Source: Candidatus Geothrix odensensis
GTDB lineage: Bacteria; Acidobacteriota; Holophagae; Holophagales; Holophagaceae
Direction: 5' to 3'
DNA: 64,000 nt
Assembly: GCA_016714685.1 (NCBI GenBank)
Contig: JADKCH010000011.1
Location: 1-64,000, forward strand
This document shows positions 16,502-24,569 of this stretch, piece after piece. The stretch's first letter is position 1. Each line of letters begins with the position of its first letter. Both the position numbers and the translations under genes were made by a program. A model generated the notes under the pieces. It was not told the origin of the DNA. It did not search any database and saw nothing but the letters and a program-made list of their open reading frames with translations.

Positions 16502-16912
16502 CTATTTGAGCCAGTTGATGTCGGTGCCGGCAGGCAGGTGGGGGGTGAAGATCGAGAGGTACTGCAGGTTCTCCTCCAGGGCCCGGGTGTCGTGCGCGAT
16601 GCCCCGGGGGCAGACATGCACGTCGCCCGCCTTCACGGGCTTCCACTCGCCGTTCACCAGGATCTCACCCTTGCCACCCACCACGACCACGTACTCGTCG
16701 CAGACGGTGTGGAAGTGGGTGCCGATGGTGGTGCCCTTCACGGCGGTACGGATCATCAGCTGCGTGCGCGGGCATTCGTACACCACCTCGCTGTCCACGC
16801 CCTTCTCGGGCAGGGCACGCTGGGTGTAGTAGTCGAGCAGGTTGATCAGGACGGCCACGTTCGGGGTCGAGTCGATGAGGCCCTTCAGGGTTTCAGGTGC
16901 GCAGTTGGGCAT
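16502..16912 (-). CDS. Single-domain cupin protein
   Basis: A 136-residue protein with one cupin barrel. The first metal motif appears as GTHFHTVCDEYVVVVGG (two histidines and a glutamate) and the second as AGDVHVCPRGIAHDTRA. The helical N-terminus (about 1-45) is unusual for such a short cupin. It may be a metal-dependent sugar/keto-acid isomerase or dioxygenase, or a sensor. It lies 38 bases after the lactate permease and 19 bases before the class V aminotransferase. ATG 16912 has GGAG eight bases upstream. Confidence 0.82.
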   Translation of the reverse strand: MPNCAPETLKGLIDSTPNVAVLINLLDYYTQRALPEKGVDSEVVYECPRTQLMIRTAVKGTTIGTHFHTVCDEYVVVVGGKGEILVNGEWKPVKAGDVHVCPRGIAHDTRALEENLQYLSIFTPHLPAGTDINWLK

Positions 16913-16950
16913 GGCGGGGTTCTCCAAAGTGATTTGGGGTTGCGGCTGGT

Positions 16951-18615
16951 TCAGCTGGCGACGGGCGCCGTGGGCAGGATCCAGGGGATGACGAAGGCCT
17001 GCAGGAGCACCACGACGATCACGATCCCCAGGAGGATGAGGGAATACTTGAGGGTCTTCCGGAAGATATCGGTCTCGTGGCCCACGAGTCCCACCGCGGC
17101 GCAGGCCACGGCGATGGACTGGGGCGAGATCAGCTTGCCCATGACGCCGCCGAAGAGGTTCGCCGAGGTGGTGAGCACGGGATTCAGCCCCAGCTGGATG
17201 GCGGTGACCTGCTGGAGCTTGCCGAACAGGGCCGCCGACGACGTCACCGAGCCCGTGAGGAAGACGCCGATGAGGCCGATGACCGGGGAGAAGATGGGGA
17301 AGGCCATGCCCGTCAGGGCGGCGAAGGTCAGGCCCAGGGTGAAGGACATGCCGGAATAGTTGGCCAGGAAGCCCAGCCCGATCACCGCGGACAGCGTGAC
17401 GAGGGCGAAGCGGAGCTGCTTGAAGGTCTTCAGGAACACCTTGGCGCCAGTGGCGGGGCCGATGCCCAGCACGGCCATGGAGATCAGGGACGACAAGAAC
17501 ATGGCGGTGCCGGGGGCCGTGAGCCACTGCCACTTGTAGCTGGCGGCATAGGCGGCGGGCTTGGCGACGATGGGCGCGGCCTTGAAGACGACGCCATCCA
17601 GCCCGGGCCACTTGGGAACAGCCAGGAACCAGTGGTGGGTCTTTTCGGCGTAGTTCTTGAAGGCGGGGGTGCCCCAGATGCCCATGACCACCATGAGGAT
17701 GAGGAAGGGCGACCAGGCCTTGAAGATCTGGCCCGCGGAATAGCTGGTGCTGGAAGCGGTCTGGCCGACGGCCTTGTCTTCTTCGAAGGTCCAGGTGGTC
17801 TTGGGCTGCCAGAAGCGGATGAAGATCACCAGGCAGAGCAGGGACACCACGGAAGCCGTGATGGCGGGCAGCTCGGGCCCGAAGAACGTGGAGATCACGA
17901 GCGACGTGGCGCCGTAGCTGATGCCCGCCACCAGGGCCGCCGGCCACACCTCCCTGGTCCGCTTGAAGCCCACCATGACCACCAGCATGAAGAAGGGGAT
18001 GATCAGGGCCATGAACGCCATGTCGATGCCCACGGCGCGGGCCATGGTCGTGGCGGGAATGCCCGTCACGGTGGACATCATCATCGTGGGGACGCCCACG
18101 GGTCCGAAGGGCACGGGCGGGGTGTTGGCCACGAGGCAGATGACGGCAGCGGGCAGGGGCGGGAAGCCCAGGCCGATGAGCATGGCTGCGGCGACCGCCA
18201 CCGGGGCGCCCTGCCCCGCCACGCCTTCCATGAAGGCCGAGAAGGAGAAGGCGATGAGCAGCGCCTGGATGCGGCGGTCGGGCGAGAGCGACGAGATGGA
18301 GCTCTTGATGATCTCGAACTGGCCTGATTCCACCGTGAGGTTGAAGAGGAAGACCGCCGTCAGGATGATCCAGCCGATGGGGAAGAGGCCGGTGACCATG
18401 CCCAGGGCGGAGGCCGAAAGAGCGGCGCTCAGCGGCATCCGGTAGACGAGCACGCTGATGATGATCATGAGAAGCAGTGTGATGAGCCCCGCCACATGGC
18501 CCTTCATGCGCTTCACGGCCAGCGCCCAGAAGAGGAAGAAGATGGGGATGGCCACCACCAGGGCTGTCAGGAGCAGGCTTCCGTTCAGCGCGGCGTAGTT
18601 CTGATTCCAGGGCAT
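16951..18615 (-). CDS. lldP: L-lactate permease
   Basis: A 554-residue inner-membrane lactate:proton symporter with about a dozen hydrophobic helices. Family signatures include SFSAFMEGVAGQGAPVAVAA, NTPPVPFGPVGVPTMMM and SAALFGKLQQVTA. It would import lactate as electron donor and carbon source. ATG 18615 has AAGGA eight bases upstream and is preferred to upstream ATG 18633. Lactate dehydrogenase genes are not adjacent; instead a cupin and an aminotransferase follow. Upstream lies a long regulatory-looking AT-rich gap. Confidence 0.92.
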   Translation of the reverse strand: MPWNQNYAALNGSLLLTALVVAIPIFFLFWALAVKRMKGHVAGLITLLLMIIISVLVYRMPLSAALSASALGMVTGLFPIGWIILTAVFLFNLTVESGQFEIIKSSISSLSPDRRIQALLIAFSFSAFMEGVAGQGAPVAVAAAMLIGLGFPPLPAAVICLVANTPPVPFGPVGVPTMMMSTVTGIPATTMARAVGIDMAFMALIIPFFMLVVMVGFKRTREVWPAALVAGISYGATSLVISTFFGPELPAITASVVSLLCLVIFIRFWQPKTTWTFEEDKAVGQTASSTSYSAGQIFKAWSPFLILMVVMGIWGTPAFKNYAEKTHHWFLAVPKWPGLDGVVFKAAPIVAKPAAYAASYKWQWLTAPGTAMFLSSLISMAVLGIGPATGAKVFLKTFKQLRFALVTLSAVIGLGFLANYSGMSFTLGLTFAALTGMAFPIFSPVIGLIGVFLTGSVTSSAALFGKLQQVTAIQLGLNPVLTTSANLFGGVMGKLISPQSIAVACAAVGLVGHETDIFRKTLKYSLILLGIVIVVVLLQAFVIPWILPTAPVAS

Positions 18616-19059
18616 ACGGTGGATCCTTTCCATGAAACGGGTTGGCAAACGAACCTCACGGGGTGACGCTCACCCCGTGACAGGCAACAACTGGACGGGT
18701 TCGGGGCGGGTCTTGGATCGCGCGGATCCCAGGACCGCACCTTCCACGGCGGCCCTGGGTTCGGCGCTCCATGGGTCAACGGCAGGGCTGGGACGATCCG
18801 GGGTTGGCAGCATGTGGATGGAAGCCACTATGGGCCGACACCTCAATAGTTGATGTGACCATCGTCAACTTTTTGTTGGTTTTAATGGTGGTTATCAATA
18901 CCGGTCTAACCGCCAGACCGATATTTTTATGCCGTCTTTTTCTGGCGCCCCTCCGTGCCGCGGGTGCGCCGGGGAAGAACCGCGTGGAAGCCTACCCCAG
19001 GCCAAGCACCCCCTCGGTGGGTCTCGAGGCGGCCCCTCCCGGCCTGTGCCCAGGCATGG
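18616..19059. promoter_or_regulatory. Gene-free upstream region of the lactate permease with two inverted repeats
   Basis: No credible gene is seen here. Around 18840-18935 the sequence becomes clearly AT-richer. It holds an imperfect palindrome with arms GTTGATG and CGTCAAC (18849-18869) and a perfect one, CGGTCT and AGACCG with a seven-base spacer (18902-18920), followed on the plus strand by ATATTTTTA. The first looks like an operator and the second could be an operator or a weak hairpin terminator. No convincing promoter pair was found on the minus strand. Confidence 0.4.
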
Positions 19060-19087
19060 AAAAGGCGGGCCCAGGGGCCCGCCTTTT
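19060..19087 (-). terminator. Hairpin terminator after the nitrite reductase gene
   Basis: Thirteen-base arms, AAAAGGCGGGCCC (19060-19072) and GGGCCCGCCTTTT (19075-19087), form a G+C-rich stem with a terminal T run on either strand. It sits 17 bases past the stop codon of the octaheme cytochrome gene. Confidence 0.85.
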
Positions 19088-19103
19088 CGGGAAAGGATGG
19101 ACG

Positions 19104-20738
19104 CTACTTCGCGGCCGCAGCCGTGGCGGCGCCCTTGGCATCGATGGCCTGGTTCAGCAGGTCCACGCCATCCTTCGCGGCCTTGATGGCACCGGTCAGG
19201 GTCTCGCGGGCCAGCTCGGGGTTGTGGAAGCCGTCGCTGTTCTCAGCGGTCCAGAACTCCCACAGCACGTGCGCCTCCTCGTGCTTCTCGCGGGCCTTGG
19301 CCAGCACGTCTTCGGCCACGCCGGCGCGCTTGGCGACGACATAGGTGTCGATGAGTCGGCCGATCCAGTACTCGGACTTCCGCATCTTGCCCTTCACGTA
19401 GTTGCGGATGGTCTCGATCTCGTACTTCCTCGCGTCCACGCCATCCTTCGGGTGGCAGCCCAGACAGGAGGCCTTCACGTCGGCCAGCGGGCGGATGACG
19501 CCATGGGTGGAGAAGACCTTCCCGTCCTTGCCCTTCTGCTTGGGCATGTGGCACTGGTGGCACTGGACGCCGGCTTTGTCATGGACGCTGCCCGCGAAGG
19601 CCTCGGCCTCGGGGTGCTGCATCTTGATGAGGCGCGCGCCCGTGACGGCGTGCTTGAAGTCATAGAAGTCCAGCTTCTTGTAGTGCGCGAGCAGCTGCTT
19701 GGCGTTCTTGAGCGGGAAGTGGTTGGTGCGCTGGTCGTCGTAGCCCACCTTCTTGCCATCGGACCACTGACTGCCCGCATTGCAGTTGTACTCCACATGG
19801 CACTGGGCGCACATCATGCGCGAGTCGGTCTTCTGCATGACGCCGATCTTCCGGAACTCGCGGAAGTCCACCACCTTCAGATCGGTCTTGCCGTCCTTGG
19901 CGAAGATGTTCTGGTCGCCCTCGCGGCCGATGGCCTGGATGAGCGCATCGCGCACGATGCGGGGGTTGGTGCCGTGCGGATCATGGCACTGAATGCAGCC
20001 CACGGGATTGTGCGTGGCCTTCGCCACGTCCACCGGGCTGGAGGTGCGGTCCCAGCGGGCCTTGGCATCCTTGTCGCCCAGGTACTTCCAGGCCAGGATG
20101 TGGTCCGACGTCTTGCACTGCATGCAGGTGGGGTTCGCGGCCATGGCCGTCTCGGGCAGCTTGAACTGGGGGCCCTTGTCCTCCAACACGTCCCAGGTCT
20201 TGCCCATCTCGGTGACGCCCTTCCAGCCATGCTTGAACTGGAAGCGGCCGCCCTGGAAGCGATCCACCTGGAACTGGTCGATCACCATGAACGCGTGGGC
20301 CCGGGGCTCGGCGTGCTCGAAGGTGAAGCCGTGGCCGGCCAGGAGCTTGTCCTGCATGGGCGAGCGGCCCGCGGGCACGCCCTTCTCCTTCCGGGCGCCG
20401 CCCTCGTGGTTCATCGTGAAGAAGCTGTTGTACTGGTTCTTGTGGCAGCTGCCGCAGATGGCGGGATCCAGCTTGGTCACGGGCTTCACCTCGCCCGAGC
20501 TGTCCACGTGCTGGGCCAGGCCGTCATGGCAGACGGTGCAGGCCAGCTTGGCGTGCTTCGAGCCCTCCTTCATGGTCTGGATCTGGTCGTGGCACTGGTA
20601 GCAGGTCTCCTTGCCGAGACCCGCGGCCTTGGTCTGGCTGGCCTTGGGCTTGGCGGGCTGGAAGCCCAGGGCCAGCAGCAGGCTCAGGGCACCAGCGGCG
20701 CCCCAGAGGGCTCGACGCGGGGTGAATGGGGTGGACAT
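19104..20738 (-). CDS. Octaheme nitrite reductase (multihaem cytochrome c)
   Basis: A 544-residue periplasmic enzyme with a signal peptide (about 1-28). Eight haem motifs are present: CYQCH 46, CTVCH 67, CGSCH 95, CMQCK 205, CIQCH 248, CAQCH 310, CHQCH 393 and CLGCH 425. The fourth is CxxCK, the lysine-ligated catalytic haem, as in octaheme nitrite reductases of the Thioalkalivibrio type; pentahaem NrfA has fewer motifs. HVEYNC gives Tyr317 and Cys319, matching the Tyr-x-Cys pair crosslinked in that enzyme, and MQHPEAEAF supplies the catalytic Gln-His. Expected reaction: six-electron reduction of nitrite to ammonium. ATG 20738 has AGGAG six bases upstream. No NrfH-like quinol oxidase is adjacent. 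Confidence 0.9.
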   Translation of the reverse strand: MSTPFTPRRALWGAAGALSLLLALGFQPAKPKASQTKAAGLGKETCYQCHDQIQTMKEGSKHAKLACTVCHDGLAQHVDSSGEVKPVTKLDPAICGSCHKNQYNSFFTMNHEGGARKEKGVPAGRSPMQDKLLAGHGFTFEHAEPRAHAFMVIDQFQVDRFQGGRFQFKHGWKGVTEMGKTWDVLEDKGPQFKLPETAMAANPTCMQCKTSDHILAWKYLGDKDAKARWDRTSSPVDVAKATHNPVGCIQCHDPHGTNPRIVRDALIQAIGREGDQNIFAKDGKTDLKVVDFREFRKIGVMQKTDSRMMCAQCHVEYNCNAGSQWSDGKKVGYDDQRTNHFPLKNAKQLLAHYKKLDFYDFKHAVTGARLIKMQHPEAEAFAGSVHDKAGVQCHQCHMPKQKGKDGKVFSTHGVIRPLADVKASCLGCHPKDGVDARKYEIETIRNYVKGKMRKSEYWIGRLIDTYVVAKRAGVAEDVLAKAREKHEEAHVLWEFWTAENSDGFHNPELARETLTGAIKAAKDGVDLLNQAIDAKGAATAAAAK

Positions 20739-20816
20739 CGAAGGCTCCTGTGGGGCGCGGTGGCTGCCGCGAAAGGGGAAGCAGGAAGAACGGGCGACAT
20801 CAGAAGAGGTTCGCCG

Positions 20817-20844
20817 AGTTTAAGAGATGATGGTCCTCTTTCAA
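20817..20844 (-). promoter_or_regulatory. Predicted promoter of the octaheme nitrite reductase
   Basis: On the minus strand TTGAAA (20844-20839) and TAAACT (20822-20817) are separated by 16 bases, about 80 bases before the start codon. Found by eye; no clear FNR- or NarL-type site was recognised around it. Confidence 0.4.
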
Positions 20845-20924
20845 AAGCTTGGTTAAGGATACGGCGGTCCGAATAAAAAACCAGGGGGTTCAAAGTCACA
20901 GCTTGGGGTGGTGGATAATGCCCC

Positions 20925-21557
20925 ATGCCCAACTTCGACCTCACCCCTCTGGAGTGCCGCGTGCTCGGCTGCCTGCTGGAAAAGCAACTGAGCACGCCCG
21001 ATGTCTATCCCTTGTCCATGAACGGCTTGCTAAACGCCTGCAACCAGTCCAGCAACCGCGATCCCGTCCTGACCGTGGCGGAAGCCGAAGTCCAGGAAAC
21101 CGTGAGCGCCCTCATCGCCCGGGGGCTCGCCGAGCACTGGCCCGGCCGCGTGCTGAAGGTGGCCCACACCGCCAAGCCCACCTGGAACCTGTCGGTGCAG
21201 GAGGGAGCCCTCCTCGCCGAGCTGCTCCTGCGCGGCCCGCAGACCCCCGGCGAGCTCCGCACCAACACCCGCCGCATGTACGCCTTTCCCGACCTGGACG
21301 AAGTGGAGGGCTGCCTGGCGGTCCTGATGGAAGCCGAGCCACCCCTGGTGGTCCGTCTGACGCGGGCCCCGGGCGCCCGCGAGGCACGGGTGGCCCACCT
21401 GCTCTCAGGAGTGGTCGCCGCGAGCGCCCCTCTGGGCGACGAGGCCCCCGCGCCCCGGGCGGGACGGGTGGAGCACCTGGAGGCGGAGGTGGCTTCCCTC
21501 CGGGAGGAACTCGCTGAGCTGCGGGCAGCCTTCGAGGCCTTCAGGGCGCAGTTCTGA
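20925..21557 (+). CDS. YceH family protein (DUF480/UPF0502)
   Basis: A 210-residue soluble protein. The N-terminal signature LTPLECRVLGCLLEKQLSTPD, then YPLSMNGLLNACNQSSNRDPV, is characteristic of the YceH/UPF0502 family, whose structure shows paired winged helices. The C-terminal 40 residues form a likely coiled coil (VEHLEAEVASLREELAELR). Biological role is not established. The start is ATG 20925, with only a weak ribosome site; it is divergent from the nitrite reductase gene. Confidence 0.87.
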   Translation: MPNFDLTPLECRVLGCLLEKQLSTPDVYPLSMNGLLNACNQSSNRDPVLTVAEAEVQETVSALIARGLAEHWPGRVLKVAHTAKPTWNLSVQEGALLAELLLRGPQTPGELRTNTRRMYAFPDLDEVEGCLAVLMEAEPPLVVRLTRAPGAREARVAHLLSGVVAASAPLGDEAPAPRAGRVEHLEAEVASLREELAELRAAFEAFRAQF

Positions 21558-21595
21558 TCCCTGTCTGCGCCGAAGTCCAGGGCGCCCGGAGGGCC

Positions 21596-22036
21596 TTACT
21601 TCTCGGAGCCCGTTGGAGGATCCAGGCCCATGGCCCGCAGCCCCGCGATCAGCGTGTCAAAGTGCGCCGGGTCCACCTGGAGCACCACCCGCAGCGGGTT
21701 CGGGGCCAGGTCTACCTGGGCGTCGCGGAGCACGGCCAGCAGCGTCCCGAACGCGTCCGGCGGGGCTTCCTGCAGCAGCTGCTCGGCCTCCAGGATCAGG
21801 AACGTGCCGCCGTCCGGCAGGTCGGCCAAGGCATCGCGCAGGGCATCCCAGGTGGCGCCGAAGTAAGGCGGGAACTGGGCGGCGGCGGCCCACTCGGCCA
21901 TGAGCCCCTCGCGTGTGCGCATGCGGGAACCCCGCAGCCACCAGAGGGTCGGCTGGCCCACCGAGGCTGCCACCAGGTCCCCCGCGGTTCCGCGCCAGGG
22001 TTCGACCAGGGCCGAGCCCGGGAAGAACGGGGACAT
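21596..22036 (-). CDS. Barstar family ribonuclease inhibitor
   Basis: A 146-residue protein. The C-terminal 90 residues match barstar: an FPPYFGATWDALRDALADL segment, where barstar helix 2 plugs the RNase active site, followed by a strand-helix pattern ending in a DTLIAGLRAMGL helix. Its start overlaps the stop of the barnase-like gene as ATGA (22033-22036), so inhibitor and enzyme are made together. The N-terminal 50 residues are extra to canonical barstar (about 90 residues). It should protect the cytoplasm from unexported RNase. Confidence 0.87.
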   Translation of the reverse strand: MSPFFPGSALVEPWRGTAGDLVAASVGQPTLWWLRGSRMRTREGLMAEWAAAAQFPPYFGATWDALRDALADLPDGGTFLILEAEQLLQEAPPDAFGTLLAVLRDAQVDLAPNPLRVVLQVDPAHFDTLIAGLRAMGLDPPTGSEK

Positions 22037-22437
22037 CACTTCACCTCGAGGAAGGTGCGGTAGTGGTCCGCCGTGTACCAGGCCCGTCCATCGTTGCCCG
22101 TCACCAGTCGCTCGGCGCCGCGGTTCTTGCCTTCGGCCCGGGGCAGCACGTCCCACTCGCGGTACTCGATGCGCCGACGCTTGGCGTTGTAGCGGGGCAG
22201 CAGACCCTCGTAGTTGCCGAAGACCCGGCCGCCCACGTAACCCGGCGGAGCGTAGCCATGCTGCCGGACATAGGCTAGGGTCTCCCGGGCGTGGGCCGGG
22301 ATGGGATCCTGGATCGCCTGCACCTGCGCCGGGGGGGACGACGGTGGCACGCCGGGCCCACACGCCGACAGCAGGAAGGCGGCCGCGCAAACCAGGCCGG
22401 CGGCCAGGGATGCGAGGGTGCTTCTCCAGCAGGTCAT
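22036..22437 (-). CDS. Barnase-type guanyl-specific ribonuclease with lipoprotein signal
   Basis: A 133-residue protein. A signal peptide ends in the lipobox LSAC (Cys26), so the mature enzyme should be lipid-anchored. The catalytic core has YREWD (Glu94, general base), RGAER (Arg110) and DHYRTF (His125), the equivalents of barnase Glu73, Arg87 and His102. VFGNYEGLLP is also typical. The barstar gene overlaps its 3' end. ATG 22437 has GGAG six bases upstream. Membrane anchoring of a barnase is uncommon; Bacillus barnase is secreted freely. Role may be nucleotide scavenging or contact-dependent antagonism (inference). Confidence 0.88.
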   Translation of the reverse strand: MTCWRSTLASLAAGLVCAAAFLLSACGPGVPPSSPPAQVQAIQDPIPAHARETLAYVRQHGYAPPGYVGGRVFGNYEGLLPRYNAKRRRIEYREWDVLPRAEGKNRGAERLVTGNDGRAWYTADHYRTFLEVK

Positions 22438-22468
22438 GGCGGCTCCGGGGGGTTTGAAAGTGTAGCGC

Positions 22469-23764
22469 CTAGCCGGGCTGGTTCGTGGTGGTGATGGTCT
22501 CGAGGCCCTTCGCGTCCGGCCCCGTCTCGGCCCGACGCAGGAGGTAGGCGAAGAGGAAGCCGAAGAAGCCCAGGCTGCTGAAGATCCACATGCCCAGCCG
22601 ATAGCCGTGGGGATTGGCAGCGCTGGCACCGGCGTGGTCGTTGGCCCAGCCGATGAGGAAGTTGAAACCCGCCAGGCCCACGTTCTGGATGAGGGTCATC
22701 AGGCCATAGGCCGTGCCCAGCTTCTCCTCCGGTACCAGGTAGGCCACCGAGGGCCACATCACGGCCGGGATGAGGCTGAAGGCGATCCCCATCATCGCCA
22801 TGGGCACATAGAGGCTCACCTGGGTGTAGGCCATGAGCAGGTACACGGGGATCAGGAGCAGGCTGCCCATCATCATGAAGAGGGCCCGCTTGCCCACGCG
22901 GTCCACCAGGAGGCCGAAGAGCGGCGTGCCGATCATGGCGAAGAGGGTGAGCATGGAGGACAGGAAGCCGCCGAGCTCGCGCGTGGCCCCATGGGCATCC
23001 TGGAAGAACTTCACCGCAAAGGTCTGGAAGGGGAAGATGCCGCTGTAGAACGTGATGCAGAGGGCCACCACATACCAGTAGGTGGGGCTGAACTTCAACA
23101 GGTCGCCCCAGACCACCTTGTCGGTGCCGCCCTGCGAGCCCAGGGTGTACTTCCGCGCGGCGCCGTTCTCCATGAGCCAATAGATGCCTGCGGCGATGAC
23201 GCACATGGAACCGAACACCGTGGCAATGAGCAGGGGCGTGCGCCAGGAACCAAAAGCCCAGTGCGCCCAGGTGGGGCTGTTCAGGGCCGCGAAGGAGCCC
23301 AGGCGGGCGATGAGGAGGTTGATGCCGAAGGCGAAGCTCAACTCCTTGCCCCGGAACCACTGGGCCACGGCGGCGGTCACGGCCACGATGAGACTTTCCG
23401 CCCCCAACCCAAAGACCAGCCGCCCCGAGGCCATCACCCACAGCTTCGGGGACAGCGCCGTGATCAGCGAACCCAGAAAGCAGAGCACGCCGAAGATGAA
23501 GGTGGCCCGCTTAACGCCGATGCGGTCGATGAGGATGCCGCCCAGCAGCACCATCACGATGTTCGGCACGCTGTAGATGCCCTGCAGCAGGCCGATGTTG
23601 CCATCGGTGAAGCCCAGCTGCTTCTGCAGCACGTCCGCAAGGGGACTGATGGCGTCATACACGTAGTAGTTGCCGAACATGGCCAGGCTGATGACCACCA
23701 GCACCAGCCAGCGGAAGGCGGGGGGCGGTGCGGGGCGCTCGAGGCTGTGGGTGGCTGAAGGCAT
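22469..23764 (-). CDS. Major facilitator superfamily transporter
   Basis: A 431-residue membrane protein with twelve predicted helices. The A-motif between helices 2 and 3 reads GGILIDRIGVKR and its repeat between helices 8 and 9 reads GLLVDRVGKRA. The pattern is closest to MFSD1-like and related bacterial MFS members; substrate is unknown. ATG 23764 has GGGAG four to five bases upstream. The barnase and barstar genes follow 31 bases later on the same strand and may be cotranscribed. Confidence 0.85.
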   Translation of the reverse strand: MPSATHSLERPAPPPAFRWLVLVVISLAMFGNYYVYDAISPLADVLQKQLGFTDGNIGLLQGIYSVPNIVMVLLGGILIDRIGVKRATFIFGVLCFLGSLITALSPKLWVMASGRLVFGLGAESLIVAVTAAVAQWFRGKELSFAFGINLLIARLGSFAALNSPTWAHWAFGSWRTPLLIATVFGSMCVIAAGIYWLMENGAARKYTLGSQGGTDKVVWGDLLKFSPTYWYVVALCITFYSGIFPFQTFAVKFFQDAHGATRELGGFLSSMLTLFAMIGTPLFGLLVDRVGKRALFMMMGSLLLIPVYLLMAYTQVSLYVPMAMMGIAFSLIPAVMWPSVAYLVPEEKLGTAYGLMTLIQNVGLAGFNFLIGWANDHAGASAANPHGYRLGMWIFSSLGFFGFLFAYLLRRAETGPDAKGLETITTTNQPG

Positions 23765-23851
23765 GGAACTCCCAAACGGGGCAATTCTCCATCCTGCCAG
23801 CAGGAGGGGGGCGTTTACAGACTTCCGGCCCCTGGTGGATAGTGAAGGCCC

Positions 23852-24565
23852 ATGGCCACCCCGACTCGCCGTCTCTGCCCCAGCTGCCAGACCCGCCTGT
23901 CACCCCTCGCGGCGGAATGCCCGGAGTGCGGCTTGGCCCTGGCCCCGCCCCGCCAGGGCCGCCCCATGCTCTTCCAGGCCTCCGCCCTGGCCCAGGCCTC
24001 GTACGAGCCGCCGCCCCGGTCGCTGACGGCCCCCGCCCTGGGCCGCGTGGCGCCGGTGGCCGTGGAGGTCGACCCCGACGAGCTCCAGCGCCCGGGGGAG
24101 GCGACACCCCTGGCCCCGGCGCCCCCCCAGCCCGCCCTTAGCAGTCAGGAACCCGCTGCCAGCTTCTGGCCGCTGGTCAAGGTCGAGGCCGCCGAGGCCC
24201 TGCTGCTGGTGGTGGTTCAGGGCCTGGCCCTGGCCCTGCCCGCCTGGGTTTTGGGCATCCCGCCCGCCCGCCTGCTGCTTGGCGCCTGGCCCCTGGTCAT
24301 CCCCTACCTGCTGGCCACCTCCTGGGCCTTCTTCATGGTCCCCCTGGCGCTCGCCGGGCAGTCCCCGATGATGGGCACTTTCGGCGTCACCCTGCCGGAG
24401 AACACCGCCGAGCGGCGCATGACCTTCTCCCTGGTCCACCTGCTGTCGGTGGTGTGTTTTCCCTTGAGCTTCCTCTGCATGATCCTCAGCCCGCGCCACC
24501 AGACCCTGGCCGAGCTGCTCAGCGGCCAGGAGCTGCTCGCCCGGCCCACCGCGCGGATGCGCTGA
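23852..24565 (+). CDS. Zinc-ribbon plus RDD-like membrane protein
   Basis: A 237-residue protein. The N-terminus has a zinc ribbon (CPSC and CPEC knuckles). A proline/alanine linker leads to a membrane domain with three to four helices (about 108-215). The end (ILSPRHQTLAELLSGQELL) resembles the terminal motif of RDD-family membrane proteins. The family includes putative small-molecule or ion transporters, but no function can be assigned. It is divergent from the MFS gene and ends 4 bases before the convergent potassium-transporter gene. Confidence 0.75.
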   Translation: MATPTRRLCPSCQTRLSPLAAECPECGLALAPPRQGRPMLFQASALAQASYEPPPRSLTAPALGRVAPVAVEVDPDELQRPGEATPLAPAPPQPALSSQEPAASFWPLVKVEAAEALLLVVVQGLALALPAWVLGIPPARLLLGAWPLVIPYLLATSWAFFMVPLALAGQSPMMGTFGVTLPENTAERRMTFSLVHLLSVVCFPLSFLCMILSPRHQTLAELLSGQELLARPTARMR

Positions 24566-24569
24566 GCCC

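Noticed and set aside
19104..20738. Assignment as pentahaem nitrite reductase NrfA
   Set aside because: Eight haem motifs with CxxCK fourth, plus Tyr-x-Cys, fit the octaheme type better.
18771..20876. A plus-strand open frame of 701 codons opposite the nitrite reductase
   Set aside because: The minus strand encodes eight haem motifs; the antisense frame is an artefact of G+C-rich codons.
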